In this document: in pieces, positions 8,962 to 19,466 of the stretch
Layout of the letters: the number at the start of each line of letters is the position of its first letter
How positions within the stretch are numbered: position 1 is the stretch's first letter
NCBI GenBank assembly: GCA_031269995.1
Contig: JAISYI010000022.1
Coordinates: 186,001 to 250,000 of the forward strand
Direction of reading: 5' to 3'
Source of the DNA: Holosporaceae bacterium
Lineage (GTDB): Bacteria; Pseudomonadota; Alphaproteobacteria; UBA3830
DNA length: 64,000 nt
Program-made: the position numbers and the translations under genes
Notes under the pieces: model-generated
Seen by the model: the letters and a program-made list of their open reading frames with translations, nothing else
Database searches by the model: none
What the model was told of the DNA's origin: nothing

Positions 8962-10302
8962 ATGGCTCAGGAAACACAACACATAGACGAAGAATCTCCG
9001 ATACTTACGGTGTTCCGCAAGGAAGCCTATGAAACCATGCTGAGCAGGATAAACCTGGCCTCAGCCTTTAAATTAAGTCCGCAAGAGCTACACGTCGAAA
9101 TTGAAAAATTCATCTTTGATTACGCTCAGGAACGCCGTGTTCAGATCACGAAGCGAGAACAAATAGGCGTTGCTCGCGAATTAGTGGATGACATGATAGG
9201 TCTTGGACCGCTCGAGACTCTATTGGAAGATGACACCATATCGGATATCGTCGTAAATGGTCCATATCAAATCTACGTTGAGCGCGGAGGAAATATGGTA
9301 CTTGCTTCGCAAAAATTTAGAGACGAAGCTCACCTTCTTCAGATTGCACAAAGAATTGCGCACCGAATTGGCAGACGTGTCGATACCTCAAGTCCTTTGT
9401 GTGATGCTCGTCTGCCAGATGGAAGCCGCGTAAATATTGTGGCGCCTCCTATCGCATTAGATGGAGCCAGTATCTCCATTCGTAAATTCTCAAAAAAAGC
9501 CGTCACGTTGGAGCGCCTTGTACAATTCGGGAGTTTGACTCCCGAAATGCTGAGAATTTTGCAAATTTCTTCAACCTGCGCGCTAAACATTATCGTTTCC
9601 GGCGGCACTGGCTCTGGAAAAACAACGTTGCTAAACGCGTTATCCAGCCTTATTGATCCAAAAGAACGCATAGTAACTTGCGAAGACGCCGCCGAGCTTA
9701 AACTTCAGCAGCCGCACATAGTCAGATTGGAAAGCCGTCCACCAAACATCGAAGGAAAAGGGGAAATTACCATCCGGGATCTCGTAAAGAACGCACTTCG
9801 TATGCGTCCGGACCGCATAGTCATAGGGGAGGTCCGTGGTTCAGAATGCATCGACATGCTTCAAGCCATGAACACTGGTCATGACGGTTCCATGTCCACC
9901 ATCCACGCCAACAGAGCAAAGGAGGCCTTCATTCGTCTGGAAAACATGGTCGCCATGTCAGGATTTAATCTTCCAAGCGAGATCGTAAGAGCGCAGATTG
10001 CCGGCGCAGTAGATCTGATCGTTCAGACGGAGCGTCTCCATGACGGTTCAAGAAAAATTACTGAAATTGTTGAAGTAACCGGAATGAATGAGAGGGGAGA
10101 TATAGGTTATCAGCACCTATTCAAATTCGTGCCCATGGGAGAAAGCGCTGATCATAAAGTTTTTGGCAGATTTGAGGCTGGCACCGATCGCCCGGTTTTT
10201 CTAGAGAAAGCAATCACCTACGGTCTCGACAAAGAGTTGTTGGCGATTATGAAGAGTGCGATGCAATCCAGCGTTGGATCGGATTATGATACATCTTATT
10301 GA
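8962..10302 (+). CDS. cpaF: Tad pilus assembly ATPase CpaF (TadA)
   Basis: CpaF is the hexameric secretion ATPase that powers Flp pilus extension and retraction. The N-terminal domain contains [13 protein letters not shown]. The Walker A GGTGSGKT is at residues 214-221, and further on come the Asp box ([10 protein letters not shown]), Walker B (RIVIGEVRG) and His box (GSMSTIHAN). All are intact, so the motor should be active. Its last 17 bases overlap the start of tadB, which suggests coupled translation. Confidence 0.96.
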   Translation: MAQETQHIDEESPILTVFRKEAYETMLSRINLASAFKLSPQELHVEIEKFIFDYAQERRVQITKREQIGVARELVDDMIGLGPLETLLEDDTISDIVVNGPYQIYVERGGNMVLASQKFRDEAHLLQIAQRIAHRIGRRVDTSSPLCDARLPDGSRVNIVAPPIALDGASISIRKFSKKAVTLERLVQFGSLTPEMLRILQISSTCALNIIVSGGTGSGKTTLLNALSSLIDPKERIVTCEDAAELKLQQPHIVRLESRPPNIEGKGEITIRDLVKNALRMRPDRIVIGEVRGSECIDMLQAMNTGHDGSMSTIHANRAKEAFIRLENMVAMSGFNLPSEIVRAQIAGAVDLIVQTERLHDGSRKITEIVEVTGMNERGDIGYQHLFKFVPMGESADHKVFGRFEAGTDRPVFLEKAITYGLDKELLAIMKSAMQSSVGSDYDTSY

Positions 10303-11269
10303 CATTGCCGTTTTTGCCTTTTCCTTCTTTATTTTTCTAGTAGTGAACTATCTTTTGCAGGGCCGCCGAGTAGTAGACGATAAAAAGATAAAACTGGAAC
10401 AAAAACTCAACGAGTTGGCTAGGCAACAAGCAAATCTGTTGGAGACTTCTCTGGATAGAGTATCCACTTTCGCAAAGACCGACGACTTTGGAGTAGCTGA
10501 ATATTCCGATCGCCCATTCCTCTCCTACGCTAGATCCTTTATGAGAAAGGGCGGTATAAACAATATCTCCATTCATCGGTTTATTCATATTTGTGCCATA
10601 AGTGGACTTATCATGACTATTTTACTTATATATCTAAAATTTTTAAACTTTATTTCCGGTGTTTTAATCGGGATACCCACCGGAGCCGGTGTCGCATACA
10701 ATGTTCTCTCGTTCCTTTCAAATCAAAGTAAAATGGAATTTTTGAAAATATTTCCAGACGCCATCGATATGATGATCAGAGGCGTTAAGGCTGGCCTGAA
10801 CATTGGACGAGTAATTAAGCTGGTAAGTATTGAATCCAAAGAGCCGATAGCTAGCGAATTCAAATCCATTAGCCAAAGGTTCGACCTTGGTATCCGGCCA
10901 GAAAAGGTTTTGGCAGAAGCCTCCGAGAAAATCGATATAGAGGAGTTTAGATTCTTAACGGTTGCGCTCATATTACAGATGGAAAACGGCGGCGTCCTGG
11001 TAGAAATTTTGCAGAATTTGTCTGGTATTATCAGAAGAAGATTAGAATTAGAGCTCAAATTGAAAGCTATGTCGGCTGAAGCAAGAATGTCAGCAGTAAT
11101 TATTAGTGTTCTGCCGTTTGTATTTGCCGGCATTATGGCAGTTGTGAATCCCGAACATTTAACAAAATTCACAGAACCGGGGTCCGGCCAAAATCTGCTT
11201 AAATCTGCCGTTGCCCTGTTCTTAATTGGATTATTTGCCATGATAAAAGCAACACAATTGAAGATATAG
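10286..11269 (+). CDS. tadB: Tad pilus inner-membrane platform protein TadB
   Basis: TadB is one of two T2SSF-domain proteins that form the inner-membrane platform of the Tad machine and contact CpaF. A hydrophobic helix starts right after the ATG ([15 protein letters not shown]). A second pair lies near residues 100-140, and the T2SSF domain follows with FPDAIDMMIRGVKAGLNIG, FRFLTVALILQMENGG and two C-terminal helices. The ATG at 10286 is chosen over a codon 30 bases upstream because the helix begins here as in relatives; it overlaps cpaF by 17 bases. Confidence 0.9.
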   Translation: MIHLIDIAVFAFSFFIFLVVNYLLQGRRVVDDKKIKLEQKLNELARQQANLLETSLDRVSTFAKTDDFGVAEYSDRPFLSYARSFMRKGGINNISIHRFIHICAISGLIMTILLIYLKFLNFISGVLIGIPTGAGVAYNVLSFLSNQSKMEFLKIFPDAIDMMIRGVKAGLNIGRVIKLVSIESKEPIASEFKSISQRFDLGIRPEKVLAEASEKIDIEEFRFLTVALILQMENGGVLVEILQNLSGIIRRRLELELKLKAMSAEARMSAVIISVLPFVFAGIMAVVNPEHLTKFTEPGSGQNLLKSAVALFLIGLFAMIKATQLKI

Positions 11270-11272
11270 ACC

Positions 11273-12232
11273 ATGTTAATAGATATTTTGTGTTTTATAA
11301 TAACTTTTTGCGTATTTTATCTGCTTAGACCGTACGCGAACCGCCTCTACGTGGACGCGGTCCTTAAGCTAAGATTAATAAGAAGAATAATAAGGGTAAA
11401 AGAAAAAGGCAAAGACGTCTCCTCCGCCGCCATCGATGAGGTGGAAGGTGAAAATGTGTTAAACCGCGACAGCGCAGAGTTCCACGACAACATCATACTT
11501 AGATTGATAGCGAAGTACGCTCCAGCGGTAATTACCGACATGAGATTAACTTTGCAAAGAGCAGGACAACGTGGAGATAACGCCTTAGAAGAGCTGGTAA
11601 AATCCAAAGCAATATGCAGTGTTGCTTTATTTTCTATATCGTTGGTTATGATGACAATAGCAGACATGGTGGATATATCATTAGATATAGCTCTTCTCGG
11701 CTCGTTGGCTTTAGGCGGATTAGGTGGAACCAGGCTTGTCGATTTCAACATGAGCATAATCGCCAAAAAAAGAGTCAAATTAATAAATCGCGGCACATCA
11801 GACCTCATCGACCTATTGATCATTTGTACGGAATCAGGATTAGACTTAAATAGATCCATCATAAGAATCGCGAGAGAAATGAGGATGTCAAACCCTGTTC
11901 TGGCGGACGAACTTAGCTTGACAGCGATTGAGCTAGAGATGATTCCGGACTATCATATTGTTTTTAATAATCTTGAAAACAGAACTAATTGCCCTGAAAT
12001 AAAGATTCTTTCCAAAACACTCAGCCAGTCTATTGAGTATGGGTCGTCGTTGAATACTGCCCTGAGAGACCTTGCGAATGACTCCCGACAGAAGAGGATG
12101 CTCCGCGCAGAGGCGGCAGCGGCCGCAGCTCCAACGCTGCTCACCTTGCCGATGATGCTCTTCACAATGCCGTGCCTATTCATAGTTATGCTCGGACCTG
12201 TCATCCTCGGAATGATAAAATCCGCCTCCTAG
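11273..12232 (+). CDS. tadC: Tad pilus inner-membrane platform protein TadC
   Basis: TadC is the second T2SSF platform protein. It shows an N-terminal helix, a paired helix near residues 110-150, the T2SSF segment with LIDLLIICTESGLDLNRSI and ALRDLANDSRQKRMLRAE, and a C-terminal hydrophobic segment. It starts three bases after tadB ends and is the last gene of the cluster. tadD, tadG and a Flp pilin gene, often found beside tadC, are not seen. It converges with tamB, leaving 12 bases between the two stops. Confidence 0.9.
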   Translation: MLIDILCFIITFCVFYLLRPYANRLYVDAVLKLRLIRRIIRVKEKGKDVSSAAIDEVEGENVLNRDSAEFHDNIILRLIAKYAPAVITDMRLTLQRAGQRGDNALEELVKSKAICSVALFSISLVMMTIADMVDISLDIALLGSLALGGLGGTRLVDFNMSIIAKKRVKLINRGTSDLIDLLIICTESGLDLNRSIIRIAREMRMSNPVLADELSLTAIELEMIPDYHIVFNNLENRTNCPEIKILSKTLSQSIEYGSSLNTALRDLANDSRQKRMLRAEAAAAAAPTLLTLPMMLFTMPCLFIVMLGPVILGMIKSAS

Positions 12233-12244
12233 ACTCTGTCTGCT

Positions 12245-15200
12245 TTAGTAGCGATACTTCCAACTGATGCCTGCCTCACCCTTTGTGTTTGCTTTTAGAG
12301 AAATGTTTGGCGAAACAAGAAAATCTACGTCAAATGACGCCTCTTCATTCCCTCTATTAACGCTTATATAAACATTATCGTGGACAGTTTTTCCTGCACT
12401 GACATTAATTGCGTTCTGCTCTGAGGTATTTTGCGTATTAGAGTACAGATAATTTGACGGTTTCTCTGCCCCCACGAACGAGATACTGTCAACGATGCCA
12501 ATATGTTGAAACGTATTTAAAACAGAAAAAATGTATCCATGACGATTAAGACTGGCAACGGCATGTGCCAGCTGAGCTGCTTCGCTCACACTTAGGTATT
12601 TCGATTCTTTGCCGAACAGCATCTTTGATAAAATCACGTCCTGCGTATTGTTAGGAGTAGAATGAATATTTAGGGATATTCCCCCCCTAGGATTGTTAAT
12701 TATACTCAGTTCTACACTCATATCTCCGAAATTTCGCTGACATTTGAAAGAGGCTTTTGGATTAAATGGGAAATCCTCTTGAAACGTCACGTTCCCATAG
12801 GTAAAACTCATACGTTTCCCAAACAAATCCAATTTGCCTTCTAATAATTGCAAGTCTCCTACTAAAGTTCCGCTTTCCTGAAAGGTGGACAACATAAGGT
12901 TTCCACGAAGATGCATTTCGAAAATTTTCCCGACAAAGTGGACATCGCGGCAATGTATGTTCACATTATATTTGAAGAAGCTTTTTTGCTGTTCTTTCTG
13001 CTTTTTTCTATCCAAATAAGGATCGTTTTCAATCTGGATATCCCCAGTTTCATCCTCTATGGTTGTAAAGTCTAGAATTTTGCATTTCGGTAGTGTGACT
13101 TTCCCGTTAATTATCATGTTATTAACTGGCCCACTCATGGTTCCTTCGCCCAGGACATCGATTTCCATATTATCGGAACGCAGAAGTGAGAAATTATTAA
13201 ATTTCAGTTGTAGATTCGTGTTAATATTTGGCATAACTCCATCAAAAAATAGCTGTCCACTTCCGGTGATTTCAGCCTTGCGTTTTTTATGATCGATAAA
13301 TTCGCCGCGTAACACATCGATATTTGGTCCGTGCCCTGACAGGGAAACAATGCCATTTTGTAACAGCACAGTGCCGATGGCTATATGCGCGCCTCGTAGT
13401 TCACCCTTCCCCGAAATGATGGGTTGGTCAAAACTTCCTGAAATGCGAAAATCACAATCTAGCAATCCTCGCAAATCAAAATTATCAGGTAATATCAGCA
13501 ACCTTTCCAGTCGAGTATGGGCGACAATGTGACAGTTTAATAGATCGTTTGGTATTCTAGAAATCGTTCCGTCATTTTTGATGGAGAAGGGAAGAAGTAC
13601 ATCTATAACTACGAGGCCATTTCCATTTTTTAAACAAGTGTTTATTTTAGTGCAATCAGATGCCGTCGATAAATCCATTTGCAGATTTTGCCTATAAGCC
13701 ATAAGATTGGTTAGAGATAATCGCCCCCCTCCCACGAAGTATCCCTTTCTAGATTCTAAAGAAATGCTTCCCTCCAAACGACCCTGAACACAATTATGAT
13801 TAAAGAGGGCAAGGAATTTTCTCATTGGAAATGCTTTGAAATCGCAAGAAAATTTTTCATTACTGAAAAAGATTTTTGCTTCTCCTCTTTTCTTCTTTTC
13901 AAAGAATTTACAGAAAATACTATAGTTATGTTTATTGAAATCCAGAACACACGTTTCAAATTGTATTCGCTCACCTGAAGATGTTATTTGCGCGTCCTTT
14001 AACGCAATTCTCCCAAAAGTATTATCTATTTCGCCAGATAGTTTTAGAATACCGCTTTTGTTTACTTTGCCGGATAGATCCAATCGATTATTGAGTATTT
14101 GGAGGTCCAGATCATCTAGCTTCATACCGTAGATTTCGGCATTTTTTGCCGTTGTTAGAATTTTGGCCCCATCGTAAAAAAGATCCATGGAAGAAAGCTT
14201 TTGTTTCCTCAGTATGAGCGATGGAAAGCTACACTTGACGACAATCTTTCCCTGCTTGCTCTCCAAACTTCCAGAAACTGATCCAGAAATCGGCAGGATT
14301 TTCTCCCAAAAATCCAATTGATTAAAATCAAACACGCAACTTAAATCATTCATTGTTGAGAACGGTTCTAGGAATTTCAGAGACCCTTTTGGGCTTCTCA
14401 ATTCGAATTTTTCCACAACAATCGATTCAGCAAAGGATATGCGGGAGATGGCATTAAATTCTTTTGCAACCAAATGGATATTTGCGCATCTCTTTTCGTC
14501 AATTTCACACTCAAATCTTTTAAAATTAAAGCCCTTTATGGATATCCAGGGAATATTACCAATGATTTTTGCATTCCCACTCTCATAGATGCCAAAAACA
14601 TTCCCAAGCGTCATTTCGCCTTTCCTAAATGTCATTTGCGCATTGCATTTTAAATCCTCTTCGAAATCACATCTTACTGTCAGAAGTCCGTTAACTCCCA
14701 TAAAATTTTTAGCAACAGCAGCTGGAATATCTTCAAAGTTCGACAGATAATCGTCCAGAAAGATTTTTGACTGCAGAAAGGCATCGCGTCTAGTCGGATA
14801 GATATTCCCACTGCAGGGAATTTCGTAGTATCCGGAAGATACTGCTTGCCCTGGAATACGGATGAATACCGTAGCTGCGTCAATTTTTATGTCAAATAAA
14901 AAATCCTGATAGTGGCCATTAGCAATCACCTTAACTTTGTTGTTCTGAAAAGATAGATTATACTGCGCCACACGCGACTCGGGATCTTTTACTATAAGAC
15001 GACCGCAAACGGGAGATTGATCCTGCGAGTATTCAATATTACACGTCGAACATTCGTTGTCTTTCCATTCCATTTCAATGTTAATGCAATGTTTTTGACC
15101 AATTTTTCCGCTAATGTTTATCTTATCCCCAAAAGAATTGTAGCAAAAATCTCTCATTTCGTGCATATTTGATCCTAAACGAAGATTGCCATTTTTTATG

Positions 15201-15643
15201 ATAATACCTTTCAGAAAGGGACGCATTTTCTGCAATAGAGCCATGCTCTGTATGAAAAAATTTTGGATGCGAACGCCTATCCATTCTTCATTTCCTTTCT
15301 TCTCTCTTTTATCATTTCTTCCATTATTTTCCCCTTCTTCGATATTATTGAACGCAACTTTTTCAACAACAACCGAATAATCCCTGAAAAGCGACCTGCA
15401 CTCCATGGAGATTCCGGAAAAAGTCAACTCCGCCTCATTCGGAATGTGCACAAAAATATCTTGGATTTTATTCTTATGTAACCCATTTATCTTTATAGTC
15501 ATATTTGTTAGCAAACCAAAGATGAAATTCGCGACCATAGTTTTTCCGGTATCTGTTGCCAGCATTCCATAGAACATCACTGCTATGATCAGCACTCCTG
15601 ACAATAGTTTCACGAAAAATCTGCGTAGTCTTGAAGCTTTCAA
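12245..15643 (-). CDS. tamB: TamB, translocation and assembly module inner-membrane/periplasmic protein
   Basis: TamB is a very long AsmA-like protein with an N-terminal membrane anchor that spans the periplasm to TamA and helps autotransporter assembly or lipid transport. The 1132 residues begin with a hydrophobic anchor (residues 13-28). They continue with long stretches of beta-rich sequence typical of the bridge-like groove and end in the conserved DUF490 C-terminus (DVILSKMLFGKESKYLSVSE, then DVDFLVSPNISLKANTKGE). It overlaps tamA by four bases, which supports a TamA-TamB pair. The middle is divergent, so the call rests on the C-terminus, size and context. Confidence 0.9.
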   Translation of the reverse strand: MKASRLRRFFVKLLSGVLIIAVMFYGMLATDTGKTMVANFIFGLLTNMTIKINGLHKNKIQDIFVHIPNEAELTFSGISMECRSLFRDYSVVVEKVAFNNIEEGENNGRNDKREKKGNEEWIGVRIQNFFIQSMALLQKMRPFLKGIIIKNGNLRLGSNMHEMRDFCYNSFGDKINISGKIGQKHCINIEMEWKDNECSTCNIEYSQDQSPVCGRLIVKDPESRVAQYNLSFQNNKVKVIANGHYQDFLFDIKIDAATVFIRIPGQAVSSGYYEIPCSGNIYPTRRDAFLQSKIFLDDYLSNFEDIPAAVAKNFMGVNGLLTVRCDFEEDLKCNAQMTFRKGEMTLGNVFGIYESGNAKIIGNIPWISIKGFNFKRFECEIDEKRCANIHLVAKEFNAISRISFAESIVVEKFELRSPKGSLKFLEPFSTMNDLSCVFDFNQLDFWEKILPISGSVSGSLESKQGKIVVKCSFPSLILRKQKLSSMDLFYDGAKILTTAKNAEIYGMKLDDLDLQILNNRLDLSGKVNKSGILKLSGEIDNTFGRIALKDAQITSSGERIQFETCVLDFNKHNYSIFCKFFEKKKRGEAKIFFSNEKFSCDFKAFPMRKFLALFNHNCVQGRLEGSISLESRKGYFVGGGRLSLTNLMAYRQNLQMDLSTASDCTKINTCLKNGNGLVVIDVLLPFSIKNDGTISRIPNDLLNCHIVAHTRLERLLILPDNFDLRGLLDCDFRISGSFDQPIISGKGELRGAHIAIGTVLLQNGIVSLSGHGPNIDVLRGEFIDHKKRKAEITGSGQLFFDGVMPNINTNLQLKFNNFSLLRSDNMEIDVLGEGTMSGPVNNMIINGKVTLPKCKILDFTTIEDETGDIQIENDPYLDRKKQKEQQKSFFKYNVNIHCRDVHFVGKIFEMHLRGNLMLSTFQESGTLVGDLQLLEGKLDLFGKRMSFTYGNVTFQEDFPFNPKASFKCQRNFGDMSVELSIINNPRGGISLNIHSTPNNTQDVILSKMLFGKESKYLSVSEAAQLAHAVASLNRHGYIFSVLNTFQHIGIVDSISFVGAEKPSNYLYSNTQNTSEQNAINVSAGKTVHDNVYISVNRGNEEASFDVDFLVSPNISLKANTKGEAGISWKYRY

Positions 15644-17547
15644 AATGCCTGCCCTAAACTCATGATAAACTGTAACTTCGAATCTATGCCCCTCCGCCTT
15701 CTTATTGGAATTGCGAAATCAGCTCTTATGGGACCAATGCTAGTGAAATACCTTATGCCGATTCCAACGGCATAAAACCATCTTTTTTTTTCCGTCTGTA
15801 AATCCATATGAATTGAACTGTTTTGGAAAATCTTGCTTCCATCGAAAAAGATGACACCCCCGAAAGACTCAGAGAATCGCCGGCGAATTTCGGCACTATA
15901 TTCAAGAGACGATTTTCCGCCCATTGGAGTTTCCTCCCCCGCAACGATTTCCGTAGCCATTTGGTGCGAAAATCCCCTGACTGAATTTATTCCGCCCGTA
16001 TAAATTCTTTTATCTATCGGAATCAGGTCTATTTTCTGACCAAAAACTGATTTTTTCCTAGCCTTAAATGCCAAAATAGTTCGCTTCAAATCATCCAAGG
16101 CATAATTATATGAGAAGAGTAGATTTAGAGTTTTCAGAATTCCGATGGTTGAATGTTTGAAGAAAATTTCTGAAAACTTTCCTTCTACACGATATCCGGA
16201 GGTTGGATTCAAAAGATCGTTCGTTTTATCAAGAATAATCTCCACAGGTATTGAAAAATTTTCGTATTTTTTATCGCTATTTTTCCCACGAAAAAATACT
16301 TCACTTGCGTCAATCGAATTTGCCTCCAAGCACCCCCCAATTTTTAGCAGAAGAGAATTCGGTAATGGATAGCTAAATCTAACGGATACTTGATCGCTTC
16401 TTTTGAAAAAAACATTAGTGAGCTCCTGCCTGCGCGAGACACAATATTCTGCCGTGTTATTTCTCAAAAAAATGTCCGGCTGAGACAACGCAGCTTCGAA
16501 GGCATAATCGGATCTCTTATCACTCACTCTCATTGGCGTTCCCTCAACCATAAGTCGGATTTTTTCCCCACCACCATAGACATTATTATTTGTCCATCCA
16601 AATCTTGTAATTATTGATTTCAATTTTTTCTGCGTTTGAGATTCTTTTTTAAAATTCATATCGTGCATTCCAGAATAAAGGACCCCTATTTCGATGGTAT
16701 GCCTCTTCTCTTCTTCCAATTCAATAAGCATGGGAACACGATCGCCGAGAATGGCATCTTCATCTGGTTTTATCTTAACTTTTGAGAAAATTTGACTGTT
16801 CATCAAGCAGTCGGTCGTTTCCTCAACTTTGGAAATATCAAAAACTTCCCCCTCACTCCAAGCAATCCTATTTTTCACAAAACAGTCTTTAATATTCGGA
16901 AAAGATTTTATGCGAACGTCAGAAAAAAATACTTTAGCACCAGGATCTATCATCAGATGAAGTGTTGCTTCATGTTTTTCATAGTCTACAGATACTCTTT
17001 GTTCAAGAATTTTCGGCTCGAAAAAACCATTCTGTTTCATATTTCTAACAGCTATTTCGATGAGTGCCTTAATCTCTTCGATGGAAGCTTTGAATCTTCG
17101 CAGATCGCTGTGCAATATTTCCATATGCTTCCTACAGAAGTCGTCACTTTGACCCACATAGCTAGCATCTAGCTTCAAATTGAATTTGTTCCCAAGATTG
17201 ACATAAATCTTCACCTCGACGGGATTGCTTTTACGAATCGTGTGATGAATTTCCGCTCCATAGAATCCCTGCATATGAGCCTTTTTGTGGATAGCTTCTA
17301 CGGCCTGCGTGATCCTCTCTTTGAGGGCTCGCATATTGCTAACGGTTTTATCCTGCTGAGAAAAAACACGTAGCGTCTTGCTCTCTAGCATAATTTGCGA
17401 TTCAGAGATTATATCAGCAAGCGTTTCAAAAATACTTTGATCTTTCTTTAAGATTATATCAGCTTTGTAGCAAAAATCATGAAAATCCGATCCATGAGCT
17501 AGAACACAAAATAGAGAGAGGAAAATAGGTAAAAATTTCAGCACCAT
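15640..17547 (-). CDS. tamA: TamA, Omp85-family outer-membrane assembly protein
   Basis: TamA is the outer-membrane partner of TamB. A signal peptide (hydrophobic residues 4-17) is followed by POTRA repeats to about residue 300, and then a 16-strand barrel domain with the Omp85 signature GGINSVRGF near residue 515. The protein ends in ...IMSLGQAF, with the terminal Phe typical of BAM substrates. It overlaps tgt by 10 bases and tamB by 4, so all four genes yhhQ-tgt-tamA-tamB are probably one transcript. Paralogue BamA is not in the window; the tamB neighbour decides for TamA. Confidence 0.92.
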   Translation of the reverse strand: MVLKFLPIFLSLFCVLAHGSDFHDFCYKADIILKKDQSIFETLADIISESQIMLESKTLRVFSQQDKTVSNMRALKERITQAVEAIHKKAHMQGFYGAEIHHTIRKSNPVEVKIYVNLGNKFNLKLDASYVGQSDDFCRKHMEILHSDLRRFKASIEEIKALIEIAVRNMKQNGFFEPKILEQRVSVDYEKHEATLHLMIDPGAKVFFSDVRIKSFPNIKDCFVKNRIAWSEGEVFDISKVEETTDCLMNSQIFSKVKIKPDEDAILGDRVPMLIELEEEKRHTIEIGVLYSGMHDMNFKKESQTQKKLKSIITRFGWTNNNVYGGGEKIRLMVEGTPMRVSDKRSDYAFEAALSQPDIFLRNNTAEYCVSRRQELTNVFFKRSDQVSVRFSYPLPNSLLLKIGGCLEANSIDASEVFFRGKNSDKKYENFSIPVEIILDKTNDLLNPTSGYRVEGKFSEIFFKHSTIGILKTLNLLFSYNYALDDLKRTILAFKARKKSVFGQKIDLIPIDKRIYTGGINSVRGFSHQMATEIVAGEETPMGGKSSLEYSAEIRRRFSESFGGVIFFDGSKIFQNSSIHMDLQTEKKRWFYAVGIGIRYFTSIGPIRADFAIPIRRRRGIDSKLQFIMSLGQAF

Positions 17548-18710
17548 TTATCTCTCACACAATGCAAATTTTTGTTCAATATTCCAATGCGAATTTCTTC
17601 CATTAATTTGTTCATGAATCTTATATTGTGCACAGTGATTGCCGAGAGCGCGAGTAACTCATTCGCCTTTAATAAATAGTGCAGATAGGCTCGTGAAAAT
17701 TCTTTACAGGTAAAACAATCGCAATCTAATTCGATGGGATTATCGTCCTCAAGATACCTAGACCGTCGTAGATTAATGTGCTCACATTGCAGAGAATTGC
17801 GATAAGGTGGCTTAATGAGAGCACCTCCGTGTCTTGCAATTCTAGTTGGATGGACGCAATCGAAGGTATCCACACCAAGCTCCACTCCTTTGAAAATATC
17901 CACGATACCACCAATGCCTAGTAAATGAACCGGCCGTTTGTCGTCGAGACCATTCATCGTCATTTCCACCACCTCATACATCTGCTCCTTGGCTGCGCCA
18001 AGGGTTCCACCTATGGCCGTCGCAAAAAATGGATGTTCTCCGACGAACTCTGTGCTGCGCTTTCTCAAATCGAAATGCACTCCCCCCTGTACTATTCCGT
18101 AGAGCGCCTGAGAGAAATCGTTACCGCGAATAAACTCATCCAAGGAACGTTTTTCCCAGCGATGAGAACGCTCCATGGACTGCTCGGTGTAATTTTTATC
18201 ACTGTGGTATGGAGTACACTCGTCAAATGCCACCATAAAATCCGCTCCGAGGTTTCGCTGGATTTCAACAGATTTTTCCGGCGTAAGCCGCAGCACACTC
18301 CCATCCCAGTAGGAACGGAATATTGCACCCTGCTCCTCCACTCGCATCAAAGTTGGTATACCTGATCGTCTGCCTTTTATTTCATCGGCGACTGACCCAT
18401 ACCCGAGACTAAATATCTGAAAGCCTCCAGAATCGGTTAACATAGGACCATTCCACCCGGTAAATTTATGTAGCCCTCCGCGCTTCTTTATGCACTCTGC
18501 CCCCGGATATGCAAATAGATGATAGGTGTTAGCCAGGATTATTTGCGTATTCGTATCACGCAGCATTTGCGGAAAAATGCCCTTGACGCTTGCTTTAGTT
18601 CCGCAAAAAATAAAGGCGGGCGTTTTTATTCTTCCGTGAGGTGTCTCTATGATTCCAAGTCTCGATTTTCCAGAAGAGCTAACAACGCTAAAGCCGAAAT
18701 TCCTGTACAT
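17538..18710 (-). CDS. tgt: tRNA-guanine transglycosylase Tgt, possibly queuine-using
   Basis: Tgt swaps guanine-34 in tRNAs with GUN anticodons for preQ1 (most bacteria) or queuine (eukaryotes and some bacteria). DSGG at 93-96 holds the base-recognition Asp, D163-E164-C165 the substrate pocket, D284 in FDCVHPTR the nucleophile, and Cys330, Cys332, Cys335 and His361 bind zinc. The pocket loop reads GGTLG at 234-238, where the Zymomonas enzyme has GGLAV; its Val233 corresponds to Gly238 here. Gly at this place is what eukaryotic enzymes use to admit the larger queuine. The gene overlaps the transporter gene yhhQ by 23 bases. Family call is certain; the substrate shift is inference. Confidence 0.96.
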   Translation of the reverse strand: MYRNFGFSVVSSSGKSRLGIIETPHGRIKTPAFIFCGTKASVKGIFPQMLRDTNTQIILANTYHLFAYPGAECIKKRGGLHKFTGWNGPMLTDSGGFQIFSLGYGSVADEIKGRRSGIPTLMRVEEQGAIFRSYWDGSVLRLTPEKSVEIQRNLGADFMVAFDECTPYHSDKNYTEQSMERSHRWEKRSLDEFIRGNDFSQALYGIVQGGVHFDLRKRSTEFVGEHPFFATAIGGTLGAAKEQMYEVVEMTMNGLDDKRPVHLLGIGGIVDIFKGVELGVDTFDCVHPTRIARHGGALIKPPYRNSLQCEHINLRRSRYLEDDNPIELDCDCFTCKEFSRAYLHYLLKANELLALSAITVHNIRFMNKLMEEIRIGILNKNLHCVRDKWC

Positions 18711-19425
18711 TAGGCTCCCTTGGTATTATGAGACCAGCTAATTTTACTAGTGGCGCACATAAAACAGCAATGACTAATCTGATTGGGTAGGCAATAAATA
18801 TATATGTTTTCCAAAGCGTTTGGAGGTCGATCGGTTTCTCAGCAAAAACGATCCAGGCAAGAATGGAAAAAACACAATTGTCCGCAAATGTCGATAGAGC
18901 CATAGCAAAAAATGCACGCAATAATATACGCTTATTCTTCATTAACTTTTTTAAACATAAAAAAGCAAAAATATCAACAAATTGACCCACGACATAGGAA
19001 ATTAAGCTAGAAACAAAAAAGATCCAAGAAGGAGAAAACACATTTTTCAACTCGCTGTGCAGATTTACACATCCTCCAGAATTCGCTACTTCCGGATGCC
19101 AAATGGTTATTCTCATGATCAATGTAAAAAAAAGATAACAGGAAAAACTAGCTAGCACGCACCTTTCTGCAGTCTTTGCCCCATAGTATTCTGCTAATAT
19201 GTTATCCACGAGAAAAGTCGTTGAAAACAGCACTGTTCCAAGGGCAACCGTCTCCCCTATCGTTGAATAGGCAGTGAGTTTTAATACCTGAATATTTGCC
19301 CCCACCACGGAAATCGCCGAGTAGGCAAATAGTCCGCTTTTCCCGAAAAACCTCGCCATAAGTAAAACCGCAGAACAGCTAACAATCAACATCAGCACGC
19401 TCAGCAATTCCGCGCGACAAGTCAT
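18688..19425 (-). CDS. yhhQ: Queuosine precursor transporter YhhQ (VUT family)
   Basis: YhhQ proteins import queuosine precursors (preQ0, preQ1 or queuine). The 245 residues form about six membrane segments and show the family features NILAEYYG (residues 75-82), SYVVGQFVDIFAF near 165, and STFADNCVFSILAW near 203. The gene overlaps tgt by 23 bases in the same direction, the strongest contextual support. No que biosynthesis genes are in the window. It heads the overlapping yhhQ-tgt-tamA-tamB operon. Confidence 0.92.
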   Translation of the reverse strand: MTCRAELLSVLMLIVSCSAVLLMARFFGKSGLFAYSAISVVGANIQVLKLTAYSTIGETVALGTVLFSTTFLVDNILAEYYGAKTAERCVLASFSCYLFFTLIMRITIWHPEVANSGGCVNLHSELKNVFSPSWIFFVSSLISYVVGQFVDIFAFLCLKKLMKNKRILLRAFFAMALSTFADNCVFSILAWIVFAEKPIDLQTLWKTYIFIAYPIRLVIAVLCAPLVKLAGLIIPREPNVQEFRL

Positions 19426-19466
19426 TATTTTCCCGATCCTACTGCTTATTTTGTCGTCTGAATACG

